Shown here one piece after another: positions 17,299 through 29,117 of a stretch of DNA of 64,000 nt. The DNA lies in contig NC_090768.1 in NCBI RefSeq assembly GCF_036898095.1, positions 47,857,687-47,921,686 on the forward strand, read 5' to 3'. This stretch comes from Palaemon carinicauda (lineage: Eukaryota; Arthropoda; Malacostraca; Decapoda; Palaemonidae). Position 1 is the stretch's first letter. The number at the start of each line of letters is the position of its first letter. Both the position numbers and the translations under genes were made by a program. A model generated the notes under the pieces. It was not told the DNA's origin and did not search any database. It saw nothing but the letters and a program-made list of their open reading frames with translations.

Positions 17299-18367
17299 CG
17301 GCGAGCAAAAGTTTGAAATCTCAAGGGATAAAGTTGACTTCATCGAAGAGTACAAGTCATGTTCTACTAGGAGACAGTACGAATTGTCATGGAAGAAATG
17401 GGTGACCTTAGTGAAAGAAAGGAAACCGACAGAAATATCGATAGATTTCTGTCTTGCATTCTTCATACACCTCCACGAGCAAGGCCTGGCCTTTACTATA
17501 ATTACTTCCTGTAAGTCGGCCCTGCCTAGACCACTTCTGTATGCTTTTAAGGTGGACCTCTCAGGTGAAATCTTTAATAAGATTCCGAAAGCATGTGCTA
17601 GACTCAAGCCTACAGCCCCACCAAAGCCCATCACGTGGTCTTTGGACAAAGTCTTGCACTATGCTTCGAACCTGGATAATGAAAACTGTACTCTAAAGGA
17701 TTTGACACAGAATGTTATCTTTCTGTTCGCAATAGCCTCAGGGCCTAGAGTTAGTGAAATAGTGGCCTTATCTAGAAACGAAGGCCATATTCAGTTCCTG
17801 GACTCAGGAGAACTGAATTTGTTTCCCGATCCTGCCTTTGTCGCTAAGAATGAGCTACCCACCAAGAGGTGGGGTCCTTGGAGAATCTGCCCATTGAAGG
17901 AAGATGCCTCTCTGTGTCCAGTAGAGTGTCTTAAGGTCGATCTTCGAAGAACTTTAAACTTCAAAGGAGGACAGCTCTTCACAGGCGAAACCTCAGGATC
18001 AAACCTATCTTTAAAACAACTGAGAGCAAAGCTCACCTACTTTATTCGAAGGGCGGATCCTGACAATACACTCGCGGGTCACGATCCGAGGAAAGTTGCT
18101 TCTTCGCTGAACTTCTTTCAGCATATGGACTTTGAGAGACTCCGCTCGTACACTGGGTGGAAGTTATCCAAGGTCTTCTACAAACATTACGCGAAGCAAG
18201 TACAAGAGATAAAACATTTTGTGGTGGGGGCTGGTAGTGTGATTAAACTTGCCGTCAATTGTTGCGATGAACAGTGGACTGTTTTGGGACTACAGTGTTT
18301 TGGGTGCATGGGTATACGTGCCCACCTGTGCAGATCACAACTATGGTTGACGCACTGTTCTGAGTAG
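17250..18367 (+). CDS. DIRS C tyrosine recombinase
   Basis: The main open frame, 17384-18367, has 327 codons. The segment upstream to ~17250 (HDFLALAASK, a mutated ARRQYELSW region) is frameshifted. Domains: the N-terminal core-binding part (DFCLAFFIHLHEQGLAFTII), then the catalytic domain with R122 in ASGPRVSEIVALS, H233 and R236 in GHDPRKVASS, and Y269 in FYKHYAKQ. All YR catalytic positions are present. It would catalyse integration of the circular DIRS intermediate. The family 2 C-terminus (VVGAGSVIKLAV) is followed by about 40 extra residues read from the tail, because the usual stop near 18255 is lost. Confidence 0.85.
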
Positions 18368-19014
18368 GTGCATATCTGTTCAATACACCAGTGCCAAATG
18401 AACGTTTCGTTACGGTGTCTTATGTATTTCCGAACATCTGACTACGACAGATAGATATGGTTTTCACATCTTCCATTGAGTGGCATTACTTTGATAATGT
18501 ATTTTGTATGTTTTTTCTACACGAGAAAATATGTGTTTTATGTGTTGTATGCTGGATCAGATACATACTTTGTTGTAACTACATTTTGATAATCTAGTTG
18601 CATAATAAAATACTTAAACATATTTCCGTCTTATTACTGCTCCCTCAGTTACAAGCTAATAAAGTATGTTAGAGTTTTACTAAACCCTTTATGGTGTTTA
18701 GGTTCTTGAAGTCACAATATTATTTTCTAAAGGAATAATAATGGCCTTAGATACATATAAGTTAACAGGGTACGTTTCAAACTACCCTTTTTGTTCCGAT
18801 GGGGAATACAAACCTTTAATCCTTATTGTCAACATCAACATTTCCCTGCCGGGGGGCAGGATGCACTAAGCCGGCTCCAGGCTTAGTATGCGTGAGAGAT
18901 CTCTGGATTTTCACATATAGGTCTAGTAGACCAGATAAGGAAAATCTATTCAAGGTAGAAGGCACATACACAAACCCACATCTAAAAGTAATTTCAAGAC
19001 ATTTCTCTAGCATA
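18368..19014 (+). other. Element C 3' tail
   Basis: An AT-rich noncoding tail with AATAAA-type words (for example near 18604). It includes a diverged version of the tail block found in A and D, CCCTGCCGGGGGGCAGGA at about 18844. No gene is seen. Confidence 0.55.
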
Positions 19015-19110
19015 CTTCCATCAGCACGACATGGCCTGAGCCCAAAAAACGGATTTTGATCAAAGTGAAAAATCTATTTTTGGGCGAGAGGGCCATGTCG
19101 TGCTGATGGA
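19015..19110. repeat. Family 2 ICR palindrome (element C)
   Basis: CTTCCATCAGCACGACATGG on the left and CCATGTCGTGCTGATGG on the right, with a central AACGGATTTTGATCAAAGTG. It reproduces the outer right end (20111-20178) joined to the outer left end (11500-11540), both on the opposite strand. Confidence 0.87.
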
Positions 19111-19155
19111 GCCACCCTTTTGCTGACCCCTCCCAAAATTACTTTATCTGTGGCC

Positions 19156-19833
19156 ATTTTCGCTCAACTTGTTTTGAGTATTGTTCTCCTGTTTGGTCTT
19201 CAGCTGCTGGTTCTCATCTTAATTTGTTGGACAGAAACTTACGGTCTATTAAATTTCTTATTCCTGATCTAGATATTAATCTCTGGCACCGTCGTTCAAT
19301 TAGTTCATTATGCATGTTGCATAAGATTTTTCATAACTCTGACCATCCTTTACATTCAGATCTCCCGGGACAATTCTATCCTGTTCGTAATACTAGGCAG
19401 GCAGTTAATTCTAATAGCCAGGCCTTCTCCATCACGAGACTCAATACTACGCAGTACTCTAGAAGTTTTATTCCAGCAGTTACCAAATTGTGGAATGATC
19501 TTCCTAATCGGGTGGTTGAATCAGTAGAACTTCAAAAGTTCAAAGTTGGAGCAAATGCTTTTTTGTTGACCAGGCGGACATGAGTCTTTTTATAGTTTAT
19601 TTATGACATATTTGTTTTTGATGCTGTTAATAGTTTATATATGACATGTCTGTTTTGACGTTGTTACTGTTTTTAGAATGATTTATTGTTAATTTGTTCT
19701 CTTCATTTATTTATTTCCTTATTTCCTTTCCTCACTGGGCTATTTTTCCCTGTTGGAGCCCCTGGGCTTATAGCATCTTGCTTTTCCAACTAGGGTTGTA
19801 GCTTGGATAGTAATAATAATAATAATAATAATA
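19156..19833 (+). mobile_element. Non-LTR retrotransposon 3' fragment in DIRS C ITR
   Basis: An insertion inside the 3' repeat of C: the repeat breaks after TTATCTGTGGCC and resumes at GGAATGGCGTCGCAG. It carries the end of an ORF2 (19158-19583), a 3' UTR and a (TAA)n tail at 19811-19832. The TAA tail is typical of some LINE clades (for example I). It is 5' truncated, as is usual for LINEs. Confidence 0.85.
19158..19583 (+). pseudogene. LINE ORF2 C-terminus
   Basis: The protein begins with EYCSPVWSSAAGSHLNLLDR, the post-RT block common to crustacean and insect non-LTR ORF2 proteins. It continues with HRRSISSLCMLHKIFHN, then SFIPAVTKLWNDLPNRVVES near the C-terminus and stops after LLTRRT. No RT catalytic motif remains. 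The segment is open for 142 codons, so it is a young 5'-truncated copy. Confidence 0.82.
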
Positions 19834-19835
19834 GG

Positions 19836-20178
19836 AATGGCGTCGCAGTAGTAGTAGGGAAGGGGATCCACCGGATACTTAGAACGGTACCCCTTCCTTT
19901 TTACCACTCTTCCCCCTTACATCAAAGTGTTAAATCTATTCGGGGTGAAGATTGCCATGTGTCATATCTAAAATACGTCCCCTGATATTATATGATATCC
20001 TTTATTGGATACTCGTGCCAGAAGTTGGAATCCTGGAGACCTTTGGTTTCAATTCTATGGGAGTATCACTGTAGCAAATAACCCTTAGAAGGCTACATTT
20101 AGGAACCCTTCCATCAGGACGACATGGCCCTCTCACCCAAAAATAGATTTTTCACTCTGATCAAAATATCAAAATCCG
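19836..20178. repeat. Element C 3' inverted terminal repeat (right part)
   Basis: This matches 11500-11870 inverted, and ends CCATCAGGACGACATGGCCC through AAAATCCG at 20178. Confidence 0.83.
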
Positions 20179-20714
<536 letters not shown>

Positions 20715-20739
20715 GTTATTTATCCTACTCATAGAGTTT

Positions 20740-20940
20740 GTAATCCATATTAGAGTAGGAGATGGTGAAGAAGGATTGGTCTGGATTGGTAAAAGGAAAT
20801 TAGCAGACCTAAAGTATGCTGATGATGCTGTCCTTATCAGCAAAACTCCACAAGCTTTGCAATGCTTGCTTACTTGACCACATGAAATATCATACGAGGT
20901 TGGACCCAAGATATATAGAAGAAAGATAGAGGATGAGAAC
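20740..20940 (+). pseudogene. RTE-like LINE RT palm fragment
   Basis: The translation gives [24 protein letters not shown] is the catalytic box of a non-LTR reverse transcriptase and the flanks fit RTE/Jockey-like elements. The fragment stops (LLT then a stop) and is broken by the minus-strand element from 20944. The continuation resumes near 21955. Confidence 0.75.
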
Positions 20941-20942
20941 GG

Positions 20943-20943
<1 letters not shown>

Positions 20944-20992
<49 letters not shown>

Positions 20993-21460
20993 TTGCTATG
21001 CTACAACCTTAGTTGGAAAAGCAGGATGCTATAAGCCCGGGGCTCCAACAGAAAAAATAGCCCAGTGAGGAGAGGAAACAAGGAAAAATAAAATATTTTA
21101 AGAGCAGTAACATTACAATAAATCATTCCTATATAAACTATACAAAAATTTAACAAAACAAGAAGAAGAGAAATATAAAAGAATAGTGTGCCCAAGTGTA
21201 CCCTCAAGCAAGAGAAATCTAACCAAAGACAGTGGAAGACCATGGTACAGAGGATATGCCACTACCCAAGACTAGAGAACAATGGTTTGATTTTGGAGTG
21301 TCATTCTCCTAGAAGAGCTGCTTACCATAGGTAAAGGGTCTCTTCTACCTTTACCAACAAGAAAGTGGCCACTGAACTATTAAGAGTGCAGTAGTTAACT
21401 CCCTAAGAGAAGAAGAATTGCTTGGTAATCTCAGTGTTGTCAGGTGTACGAGGACAGAGG
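20944..21460 (-). mobile_element. Non-autonomous element with LINE-type 3' tail
   Basis: On the minus strand it ends in (TAA)n (20944-20990). The last ~200 bases match the 3' end of the LINE at 19620-19833 (shared CCTCACTGGGCTATTTTT, TTATAGCATC and CTTTTCCAACTA words). The upstream part differs from that LINE and recurs at 51168-51530. It looks like a SINE or a LINE deletion derivative that uses the LINE 3' tail for mobilisation. Confidence 0.7.
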
Positions 21461-21572
21461 AGAATATGTAAAAAATAGGCCAGACTATTTGGTGTATGTG
21501 TAGGTTGACTGATTGATTAATTTAAAGTTTTCTGGCATCCTGACATCTAAGGTCATTGATGCTTTCGCGGCA

Positions 21573-21850
21573 TCACGTTATATCTCCATTCAATATTCCT
21601 TTCACCTTATTCTGAACCAAACTATCCCAATGCTGTTGCCAACTATCATAAACCAACTTGTCAATGCTAGGTAAAAAATTATTACTGGGAATGGGATACC
21701 TTCTGGGTAGCAACTCAGCTGCAGCATTCTTGGCCAGTGAATCTGCCTTCTCATTTCCAGACACACCTATGTGTGGCGGAACACAGCAAAATCGAACTGT
21801 TATACCTTTCATACCAATAATTAAGAGAAAATGAACCGTAACCAGAGAGA
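21573..21850 (-). pseudogene. LINE RNase H domain fragment
   Basis: The frame gives VRFCCVPPHIGVSGNEKADS then LAKNAAAE. The GNEKADSLA block is the last conserved RNase H segment (with its catalytic Asp) of non-LTR elements that carry RNase H, such as the I and R1 groups. The remainder of ORF2 is absent. It lies upstream of the minus-strand 3' tail at 20944-21460 and may belong to the same insertion. Confidence 0.75.
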
Positions 21851-21954
21851 AAGATTCAAATTAGCACTGTCTGGACAGTCAAAGGACCCCACAACTCACT
21901 AGCGGTAGTATCTCAAGGGGTGGCTGGTGCCCTGGCCAACCTACTACCTACAAA

Positions 21955-22530
21955 TGGAAGATGAAATATCATTGAAAGGGAAAAGGATGAAGTAGAATCA
22001 TTCAAGTATCTAGGAACTACAGGGTCTTTAGAATTAGTTTATTGAAAGATTGAAAAAAGAAAATTAGACAATGGCTAGTTTAAGTAAAATTTGGAAATCA
22101 AATCACCTGAAATTACATTTAAAAATCAGGCTATATATCAGTTTAGTGAGATGTGTTACTGTATGGACATGAGTTGTGGTATGACAATGAAACAATATTC
22201 AACAGATTTTGTAGATTTGAGAACAAAGACCTCAGAAAAATATTGGGAGTTGAATGGCAGGACAAGAATAGAAATGAAACTATAAGAGTGCCATATATGG
22301 ATGGGATCATGGTGAGAGGTAGATGGAGATGATTTGGGCATACTCTTTGCACTCCCCAAAGAGAGATTAGTTCACCAAACTTTCAACTGGACTTCACAAG
22401 GCCCTAGAAAAGTTGGAAGACCCAGGCCTACATGGCTGAGGACTATGAAGCATGAAGTAGGAGATGCTGAATGGAGAAGTAATGATTTAAAGGCTCTAGA
22501 TAGAGATGACTTGCAAAAATAGGCGTAGGA
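21955..22530 (+). pseudogene. RTE-like LINE ORF2 C-terminus
   Basis: VESFKYLGTTGS is the post-YADD block of RTE-like RTs. KYWELNGRTRIE and, near 22400, GPRKVGRPRPTWLRTMKHEV then LKALDRDDLQK are the typical C-terminus (GRPRxxW and RDxxxW-like). Frameshifts occur between segments. It likely continues 20740-20940, with the minus-strand element inserted between. Confidence 0.75.
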
Positions 22531-22800
22531 GGAATGATGATGATATATACACAGTACATACCTTTTCATAGAAAAGATAAAAGTAAATTGGGGCTTACCT
22601 GTAAACAAATCAATTCCCGATTCCAGCTGACAGGGTTTCCGATGCTGTGCCACAATATAGGGGAAGATGAAAGTGAAAGGAAAGGGCCAGGTAATCTTCA
22701 CTTTCCTTCAAGTCTAACACATGACCTCCATCCTTCATCCGATGCTAAAAAGTTCTGTGAAAGGAGCTGAGACAACTATACCACCTAATGTGTAGCTACT
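22531..22800. other. No gene seen
   Basis: Short intergenic repeat-derived sequence between the LINE C-terminus and a family 1 DIRS remnant. I cannot classify it. Confidence 0.4.
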
Positions 22801-24300
22801 ACAGGTCCTAGTGAAAATGTCTAGAAACCTGTGCATTGATTCCAACAGGTAAATGGCAGTAAAGGTTGTCCAACGTTTCTACATGCCTCCTTGGAGACCT
22901 GCGCCACAGAGAGATTCTTATGGAATGAGAGGGCCATCGCTACTCCCCTGGCATCATGAGTTTTACCTGGAGCTCCATCTAGAGCATGAGTGAGGTTGGC
23001 GAATGGGTACAATTATGACTTCTCCAAGACAAGAGAAGGTGGTATATAGCCACCTTTTTCTTCACTCTCCTTGTGTTCCTGAAAAGGATCTGCAGGTGAA
23101 GACAAATTGTTTGTATACGTTTAAGGTAGCGGTCAAGCGCCTTTACAGAGCCCAAAGGTACAATCAAAATCGTTGGTTACACCTCTAAGTCTTGCAATTT
23201 AAGATGAAGAAACCCTGGAATCGAGACCTGACAGATTCTGGATTTTAGCTAGAAGCTTAGGGGTAAAGGGGGATTAGACCTGTCCCCTGCCGTTCAGTAT
23301 GAGCAACATTAAAGGAGACCCCATTAAGCTCGCTAACTCAGTTGCTAGAGGCTAAAGGGAGCAGGAAATTCTTTTGAAGGAAGCTTCCTCTCTGAGGTAA
23401 ACCTAAACAGTTCAGAAGGTATCCTCTCAAGGGACCCTAAAACCTTATTAACATCCAAGGGTGGTAGCCTCGCCTCTTTCAGAGGACAGGGATGTTCAAA
23501 GTTCCATTTGCCCATGGGAACCTCTGCCAAAGCACAATATCAACTCCTTTCAGCCTAAAGATCTGATTTTAAGGATGAGTGATGGTCTATCACCCCCGAT
23601 ACTAAACAGATCTCTTCTCTTCAGAGGTGAAAGAAAAAACTCAGCTAACCATGGCACAGTGACTCCAAGAGAAGAAAGCCACCTTCAACAACCAGAGAAG
23701 ATGGCCCAATTGGTTTGGCACACGGAAGTTGATGTTTACTGGAAGTACTGTATAACATTTTTTGTCCAACTTTGCACAAAAAGTCTGTCTCTAAAAGGAT
23801 ATTCTAGATAGCCTCCATGCATGATGTCAAAGTAATTTCCTGAGCTGTGGGATCTCTGAGAGCGTAGTGGGTAGAGAAGATAATACCCTCAGTGTCTCTA
23901 TACGGAGGAGTAGAAGTTCCGGGTACCATTCTACTTAGGAGTGGACCAGACTCGATTCAAAATACTCCTTATCAGGCAAAACAGCAGAAAAGCCTAAACA
24001 TCCATACCATCTCAAGGATGCTGGAAGGAATCCTTAAATACTGCTTACAGGTCTGGCATTGGTAAGCAGAACATTGGAAAATTCCAATAAGTGAAGGTAA
24101 TCTATCAGAGAACCCCTCAAAGTCAGAGTCTTGCTCACTATCTGAGGATGCAAAGACCATTCTAGGCCAGCAATCTACATCCTCCATGATGTTTCCACCT
24201 AGAATAAAGCAGGCTGTTAGAGTGATCAGGTCAAGCATTGCCCATTTGTGGATCTCTACTGTCACTTGGCAAAGTTGCAGAAAAACTGCTGCCTTGTTTG
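22801..24300 (-). pseudogene. DIRS family 1 remnant: YR and MT region
   Basis: On the minus strand, 23012-22821 gives KTHDARGVAMALSFHKNLSV, the His-x-x-Arg block of a family 1 YR (compare AHDVRGIATSLAF in B), and ends where B has its AHYLQD tyrosine. 23530-23345 corresponds to the YR segment before the first catalytic arginine. 24265-23972 looks like the MT/YR overlap but is weak. Multiple frameshifts and stops are present. Neither terminal repeat is seen. Confidence 0.7.
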
Positions 24301-24346
24301 TTAACTATGTTTCACACCATTAAGTAAGGAGCACATTGAAGAACCT

Positions 24347-24370
24347 AAAAAAAAAAAAAAAAAAAAAAAA
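24347..24370 (+). repeat. Poly-A run (24 A)
   Basis: An uninterrupted A24 at the boundary between the family 1 remnant and the leader of D. It could be a retroposon tail or simple slippage. Confidence 0.95.
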
Positions 24371-24889
24371 TTGTAAGAAAGCACTGCAAAGCTGTCCAGG
24401 AACTAACGGCCACAACGGCAGCACACTGGCTGAGCTACAATATATATAATTATACAGTAGCCAGTAATTTGCAATACAGTATATACTGCAAACAGAAAAC
24501 TATAGTATGATTATACAGTAGTTAGTTTCTAACATATCTTGGGTACCCTTGTGCGGGCTTCTGCTGAGACCGTTCCTATATTGAAAGAATAGCATTCCTT
24601 CAATATTCTGATTAGAAATCAGTCACCCTTACCCCACAGTGTTAAGAATAAAAAGGGCAGTGATTTGCACACTTCTCTACCCCTAGGGATTAGAAACCTT
24701 TCATTGGAGTTCCCTTGATAGAGGAATCTCCTTATAGTTAATACTGAGGGGAGGTAACAGCATTTGCTTGCAGGGGATACACAAGTATGTGTCTCCCACT
24801 ATCCCTTTCTAGCTTACTATCCTAAGCTATTTTAGTTAAAAGATGACCTTTACATATTGCTTATCAGTGAGATAATCAATTGTATACTC

Positions 24890-24912
24890 ATTCTGTTTTC
24901 CTTTCTTTACAG
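24890..24912 (+). promoter_or_regulatory. Putative 3' splice site before gag (element D)
   Basis: The tract TCCTTTCTTTACAG directly precedes GAGGAACCCC, as in I. The gag ATG follows at 24925. Confidence 0.6.
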
Positions 24913-24924
24913 GAGGAACCCCGG

Positions 24925-26570
24925 ATGACATGTGTTGCAGTCCTCTGCAATATCAAGAGTAAGTGTTTTTATGGTCATAATACATGCAGGTTTCATGCCC
25001 CCTGCAATATTATTTCCGAATCCCTGCATTATTGGAACCCGCAAGTTTGCAATGTATGTCGGACCTTAATGTCTGAGGGTTTCCAGATTCCCAAGTCGAT
25101 AGAGTCTAGGGATGCAGCTCGTAACAAACTACGCAACTGGGTGAGAGGCTTCCAGAAGATCTCTCAGGGACCATACCTACCTAATGATAGGATGCGTAAC
25201 CTACTATTCCCGAAAGCAGGTAAGGAAATAGTGGGGCCCCAGGCACGATTCACACCTCCCTGCGGCCAGATAGCATTTGGGACGGAGGGCAGAAGGCCCC
25301 CACGGGAAGAGGGGGATAATGTCGTGTCGGAACTGTTTCCGTCTGTGCCAGCTCTAGAGCCATTAACATCGACATCTTCACCCCCTACCCCTCTATTAGA
25401 TGGAATGGACCAATTATGGGCCCAAATGAAAGATCTAATAGAAAAATTTCGCAAACAGGACGAAAAAGAGGGAGTGGAATGCAAGATAGAGCTCTGTGAA
25501 GCTCCACTTGTCGCTCCCCCAAGGGTCATACAAACGACCCAGAGACCAAGACCTTCCGACATGCTCCAAAACCATTCCCTGGAGGTTTGCGGAGCTTTTG
25601 CCGAATTTAAACGGCAAACTCTACATCTCGGAGAAGATGGGGGCTGTTCCTTTGGACAAAATTCAGTTTTGGCCAAGCTTTGACGCTTTCCCTACTTGTT
25701 TCATTCGACTGAGACATAAACCAACGTCAAGAAAAGAAACGGAATTGAAAGAGGTCATGATTCTCGACCATGATAAGGCACAGGTTATCTTGTCAAGTAG
25801 CCTGAGAAAGGCAGGTTACTCGGTGTCAAAAGTATTCACACTAGGTAACAGACACCCTTCCTTTCTTGCTCCTGCTTCAATATCATTCCCCTTTACGTGG
25901 AAGGCATTTAAATCTGTTGCCAAGGCAGTGGAGGCAGGTAGACCATGTCCTACACTCGAGGAGTGCAAGCCTCTGTCACTAGCCTTTCCCAGGCAGGGGA
26001 AGGAGTGGAAAGAAGTCCAATTAACCCTTTCAGTAAGAAGACTAAACGCGGATGTCACCAGTCGACAGTTTAGCGAGAATCTCCCTAAGGAGAGACCTGC
26101 AGCCTCTCTATCCCTACAAAACTGCATAGAATTGTGTTCAACCCAAAACTCATATGGCCACCTTAGTAAAAGATCTTTATGCCTTTACGAGGGCTAGGAG
26201 AGCCTGTAGGGAGTTTGTGTTCGCTGCTGCAATAGTGAAACACAAAACCAGGAAGCTGATATCTTCCAACATCTGGGGTAGAGACCTCTTTCCAAATGAG
26301 GTAGTTAGAAAGGTGATTAAGAAGGCAACCATGGAGAATATAGGACTTCTTCAAAAGTGGGGCATCTTTTCAAAGAGAAAGTCTTCCACGGTTGTAGGTC
26401 CCCAACCTAAAAGGAAGATGGAAAAGTCTGGAAATATCCCTCGGGCTGTTCAACAACATTCCACAGTTGCAGTGACCGCGGTGCCACAGGCAAGCGGTCG
26501 AATATGTAAACCTGCTGATCAGACGAACCAAAGAGACGCTTCTGGTAGGAGGGAGGTTCCTTCAGGATCG
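24925..26570 (+). pseudogene. DIRS D gag
   Basis: Starts at ATG 24925. The N-terminal Cys/His domain MTCVAVLCN, YGHNTCRFHAPC, HYWNPQVCNVC uses the same spacing as in I. Then come RNKLRNWVRGFQKISQGPYL, LPNDRMRNLLFPKAG, an acidic segment and a coiled-coil-like region. The frame shifts near 25500 into 25496-26197 (NGKLYISEKMGAVPLDKIQF, then LSSSLRKAGYSVSKVF) and again near 26154 into TLVKDLYAFTRARRACREFV and LQKWGIFSKRKSSTVVGPQP. It is the closest intact relative of the gag of I. Confidence 0.8.
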
Positions 26571-27250
26571 CTGGACCTTCGATCCTTGGGTCCAAGGCCT
26601 AATCAAGATGGGACTAAGATGGGAGATAGACATGCCTCCACTATCATTTCCTCAACTCTTCCTACACTCCAAAACCCTCCTGGAAGAGAATACCTTAGAG
26701 TTCTAGAGCATACAGGTGGTAAGGAAAGTATAGTCCATCGAATTCCAGGGAAGGCTGTTTGGTGTTCACGAGAGGGACTCAAGAAAACTAAGTGTCATTC
26801 TGGACTTGTCGCCACTCAACAAGTTCAAATAAAACAAGTTCAGAATGTTAATCCTTCTGAACATAAGGACCGTTTCAAAAAGGGGTGTTCGCAGTCTTGT
26901 CAGACCTGAAAGATGTCTATTGACAACTTCCAGTTAGTCACCCCCTCCCCTCCTACCTAGGATTCAAGTTACAGAAGATAACATAGATCCTAGGAAAGAT
27001 ACTTGTCGGACTAGACACAGTCCTAAGTATCTTCACGGGATTACAGTAGCAGACACAGTCACGCAAAAACCAAGCCTAGAAATGGTTCAGGCAACAATGT
27101 ACCTGGACGAAAGGCTGGGGTGGGCAGCACCCGTAGTGGCTGGTCTATGAGCATCCAAGAAAGTGATCCGGTTCCCGGAACATTGGGGATGCAAGATAAG
27201 CTTCAAGAAGTCTCGATTCTCTTCAGCTCAAAGGCTTGAAAAACCATTGA
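26571..27250 (+). pseudogene. DIRS D reverse transcriptase remnant
   Basis: SLDLRSLGPRPNQDGTKMGD, and in another frame the RT-preceding block, can be followed from 26560. Around 27090 the palm C box reads YLDERLGWA instead of YLDDWLVWA, so a catalytic Asp is changed to Glu. Several stops and shifts occur between 26900 and 27160. Inactive. Confidence 0.7.
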
Positions 27251-28130
27251 AACCTGTGGTCACACCACCTCTCCTTTCACTTGGGAATGTAAAAGGAGAT
27301 CGCAGGGTCGGTCAAGAAACTCTGGTAATCAGTCAGGATTCCAAGACGCTAACAGGGAGGAGTTCTGAACTCTCTCCAGTTCACAATAATGACAGACCCA
27401 GTGCTAAGAGCACAGCTGAAAGATGCGTTAAGAGTCTGGAGAAGATACGCATCAAACGATCGAAGAGATCTAAAAAGACCGATATCGGTCCTTCCTTAAC
27501 AGCTTCCCTAACAGGGGTCAAAGGCCAAAAGTCCCAAGACCATGTTGGTCCTGTAATGGGTGGGGAAACTCTCCACGCAGATCAGACCTCCTAAGGCTGA
27601 TCTGGGACATCAAAGCGATAACGAGACGTCAGAATCAACAGTACAGTACTAGAGAACGTCTCATACAGTCTAGGTGACGTTAACCATCCCTTACCTAAAG
27701 GGATGACACCTGTCAGCAGTTCATATGCAATCGATCCGCAATGCGACAGTGGATGCTCTACTCGGGCTCAAGCTGATAGGGTTAGAATGGTCCATAGACG
27801 AAGATCTATTCTCTCCCAGGTGGGAACAAGTCCCCGAGCTGCAGATCGACCTCTTCATCACGAGCGTCTTCAAGAAACTACCTCGATATGTAGCCCCATA
27901 CGAGGATCCTCTGGTGGAAATCACAGCCGATCTCCTGCTGAAGTTCCTCAATATGCTGAGATCCTTCCAAGGAGTGGCTCAGTTGGCTCCCAAGTAGCCC
28001 AAGAGCAATCTGTTCCCTTCAATGAAGGAACTGAAGCTGAGGCTGGCCCTAGTTCTGAACCCAGGACTATCTCAGAAGGTTCAGAAGTTAATTGCCTTCG
28101 ATTTATCACAGAGAACCCGAACCCTTCATT
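27163..28130 (+). pseudogene. DIRS D RNase H and MT-like remnant
   Basis: The segment 27163-27594 covers the RT thumb in an alternative frame. The segment 27725-27997 contains RNATVDALLG (altered VTADALSR), WSIDEDLFSP, ELQIDLFITSVFKKLPRYVA and DPLVEITADLLLKFLNMLRS. The DAMSLDWNRW-to-YLFPP part is missing between DPLVEI and LLLKFL. It is a heavily reduced copy. Confidence 0.72.
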
Positions 28131-29117
28131 TCATGATTTTCTTGCCCTAGTGGTTAGGGAAAAATTTGGGATCTAAGAAGGTAATATGGAATTCTTAGAA
28201 GAATACAAGTCTAAGTCAACGAGAAGACAATACAAATCTTCTTGGAAAAAGTAGGTTGCTTTTGTAAAAGCAAAAGGACCGAAAGAAATTTCAATGAACT
28301 TCTGTCTGTCGTTCTTTTTCCACCTTCATAATCAAGGTCTGGCGGCCAACACGATAACTACGTGCAAGTCAGCCTTGACTAGACCTCTTCTATATGCCTT
28401 TCAAGTGGATCTGGCGAATGAAATCTTTAATAGGATTCCGAAGGCATGTGCAAGGCTTAGGCCTGCACCACCACCAAAGCCCATCTCATGGTCTTTGGAC
28501 AAGGTCTTACATTATGCCTCATCTGTGAACAATGAAGATTGTTCCCTCAAGGATCTAACACAAAAGGTTATTTTTCTGTTCTGTTCACTATAGCCTCTGG
28601 GGCTAGAGTTGGTGAAATAGTGGCCCTATCTAGAGATGACGGCCACATTCAGTTCACAGAAGCGGGAGAACTGAATCTCTTTCCTCATCCAACCTTTCTC
28701 GCTAAGAACGAGCTACCCACTAAGAAGTGGGGTCCCTGGAGAATCTGAACTCTGAAGGAAGATGTCTCTCTATGTCCTGTAGAGTGTCTAAAGGTCTATC
28801 TTCGTAGAACTTCAGACTTCAGGGGAGGACAGCTCTTTAAAGGAGAAACCTCTGGATCAAACTTATCCCTAAAAAAACTGAGGGCGAAGCTCACCTACTT
28901 TATTCGCAGAGCAGATCCTGACAGTACTCCCACAGGTCATGATCCGAGAAAAATTCCTCCATCACTGAACTTTATTCAGTATATGGACTTTGAGCGGCTT
29001 CGCTCATATACTGGATAGAAATTATCTAAAGTGTTCTACAAACACTATGCTAAGCAGGTCCATGAACTGAAGCATTATGTGGTGGCGGCAAGTAGTGTAT
29101 TGAAACCTGTCGTCTAA
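28131..29117 (+). pseudogene. DIRS D tyrosine recombinase, broken
   Basis: Recognisable blocks are KSKSTRRQYKSSWKK, then a stop, then MNFCLSFFFHLHNQGLAANT, YAFQVDLANEIFNRIPKACA, PISWSLDKVLHYASSVNNED, ASGARVGEIVALS (arginine I), GHDPRKIPPS and FYKHYAKQVHEL (tyrosine). Frame changes occur near 28590, and stops include one after PWRI (28748) and one after LRSYTG. All YR catalytic residues are still spelled out but in broken frames. Confidence 0.82.

Larger units (their letters stand above)
11500..20178 (+). mobile_element. DIRS element C (family 2), full span, non-LTR inside
   Basis: A family 2 DIRS with a 5' repeat (11500 to about 11870), a long leader, gag, RT-RNase H-MT, YR, tail, ICR (19015-19110) and a 3' repeat ending AAAATCCG at 20171-20178. 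A non-LTR fragment (19156-19833) sits inside the 3' repeat. The left end abuts the right end of A with no spacer and the right end abuts the TA tract. The RT palm is deleted and gag is frameshifted. YR is intact, so it could only move with help. Confidence 0.88.
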
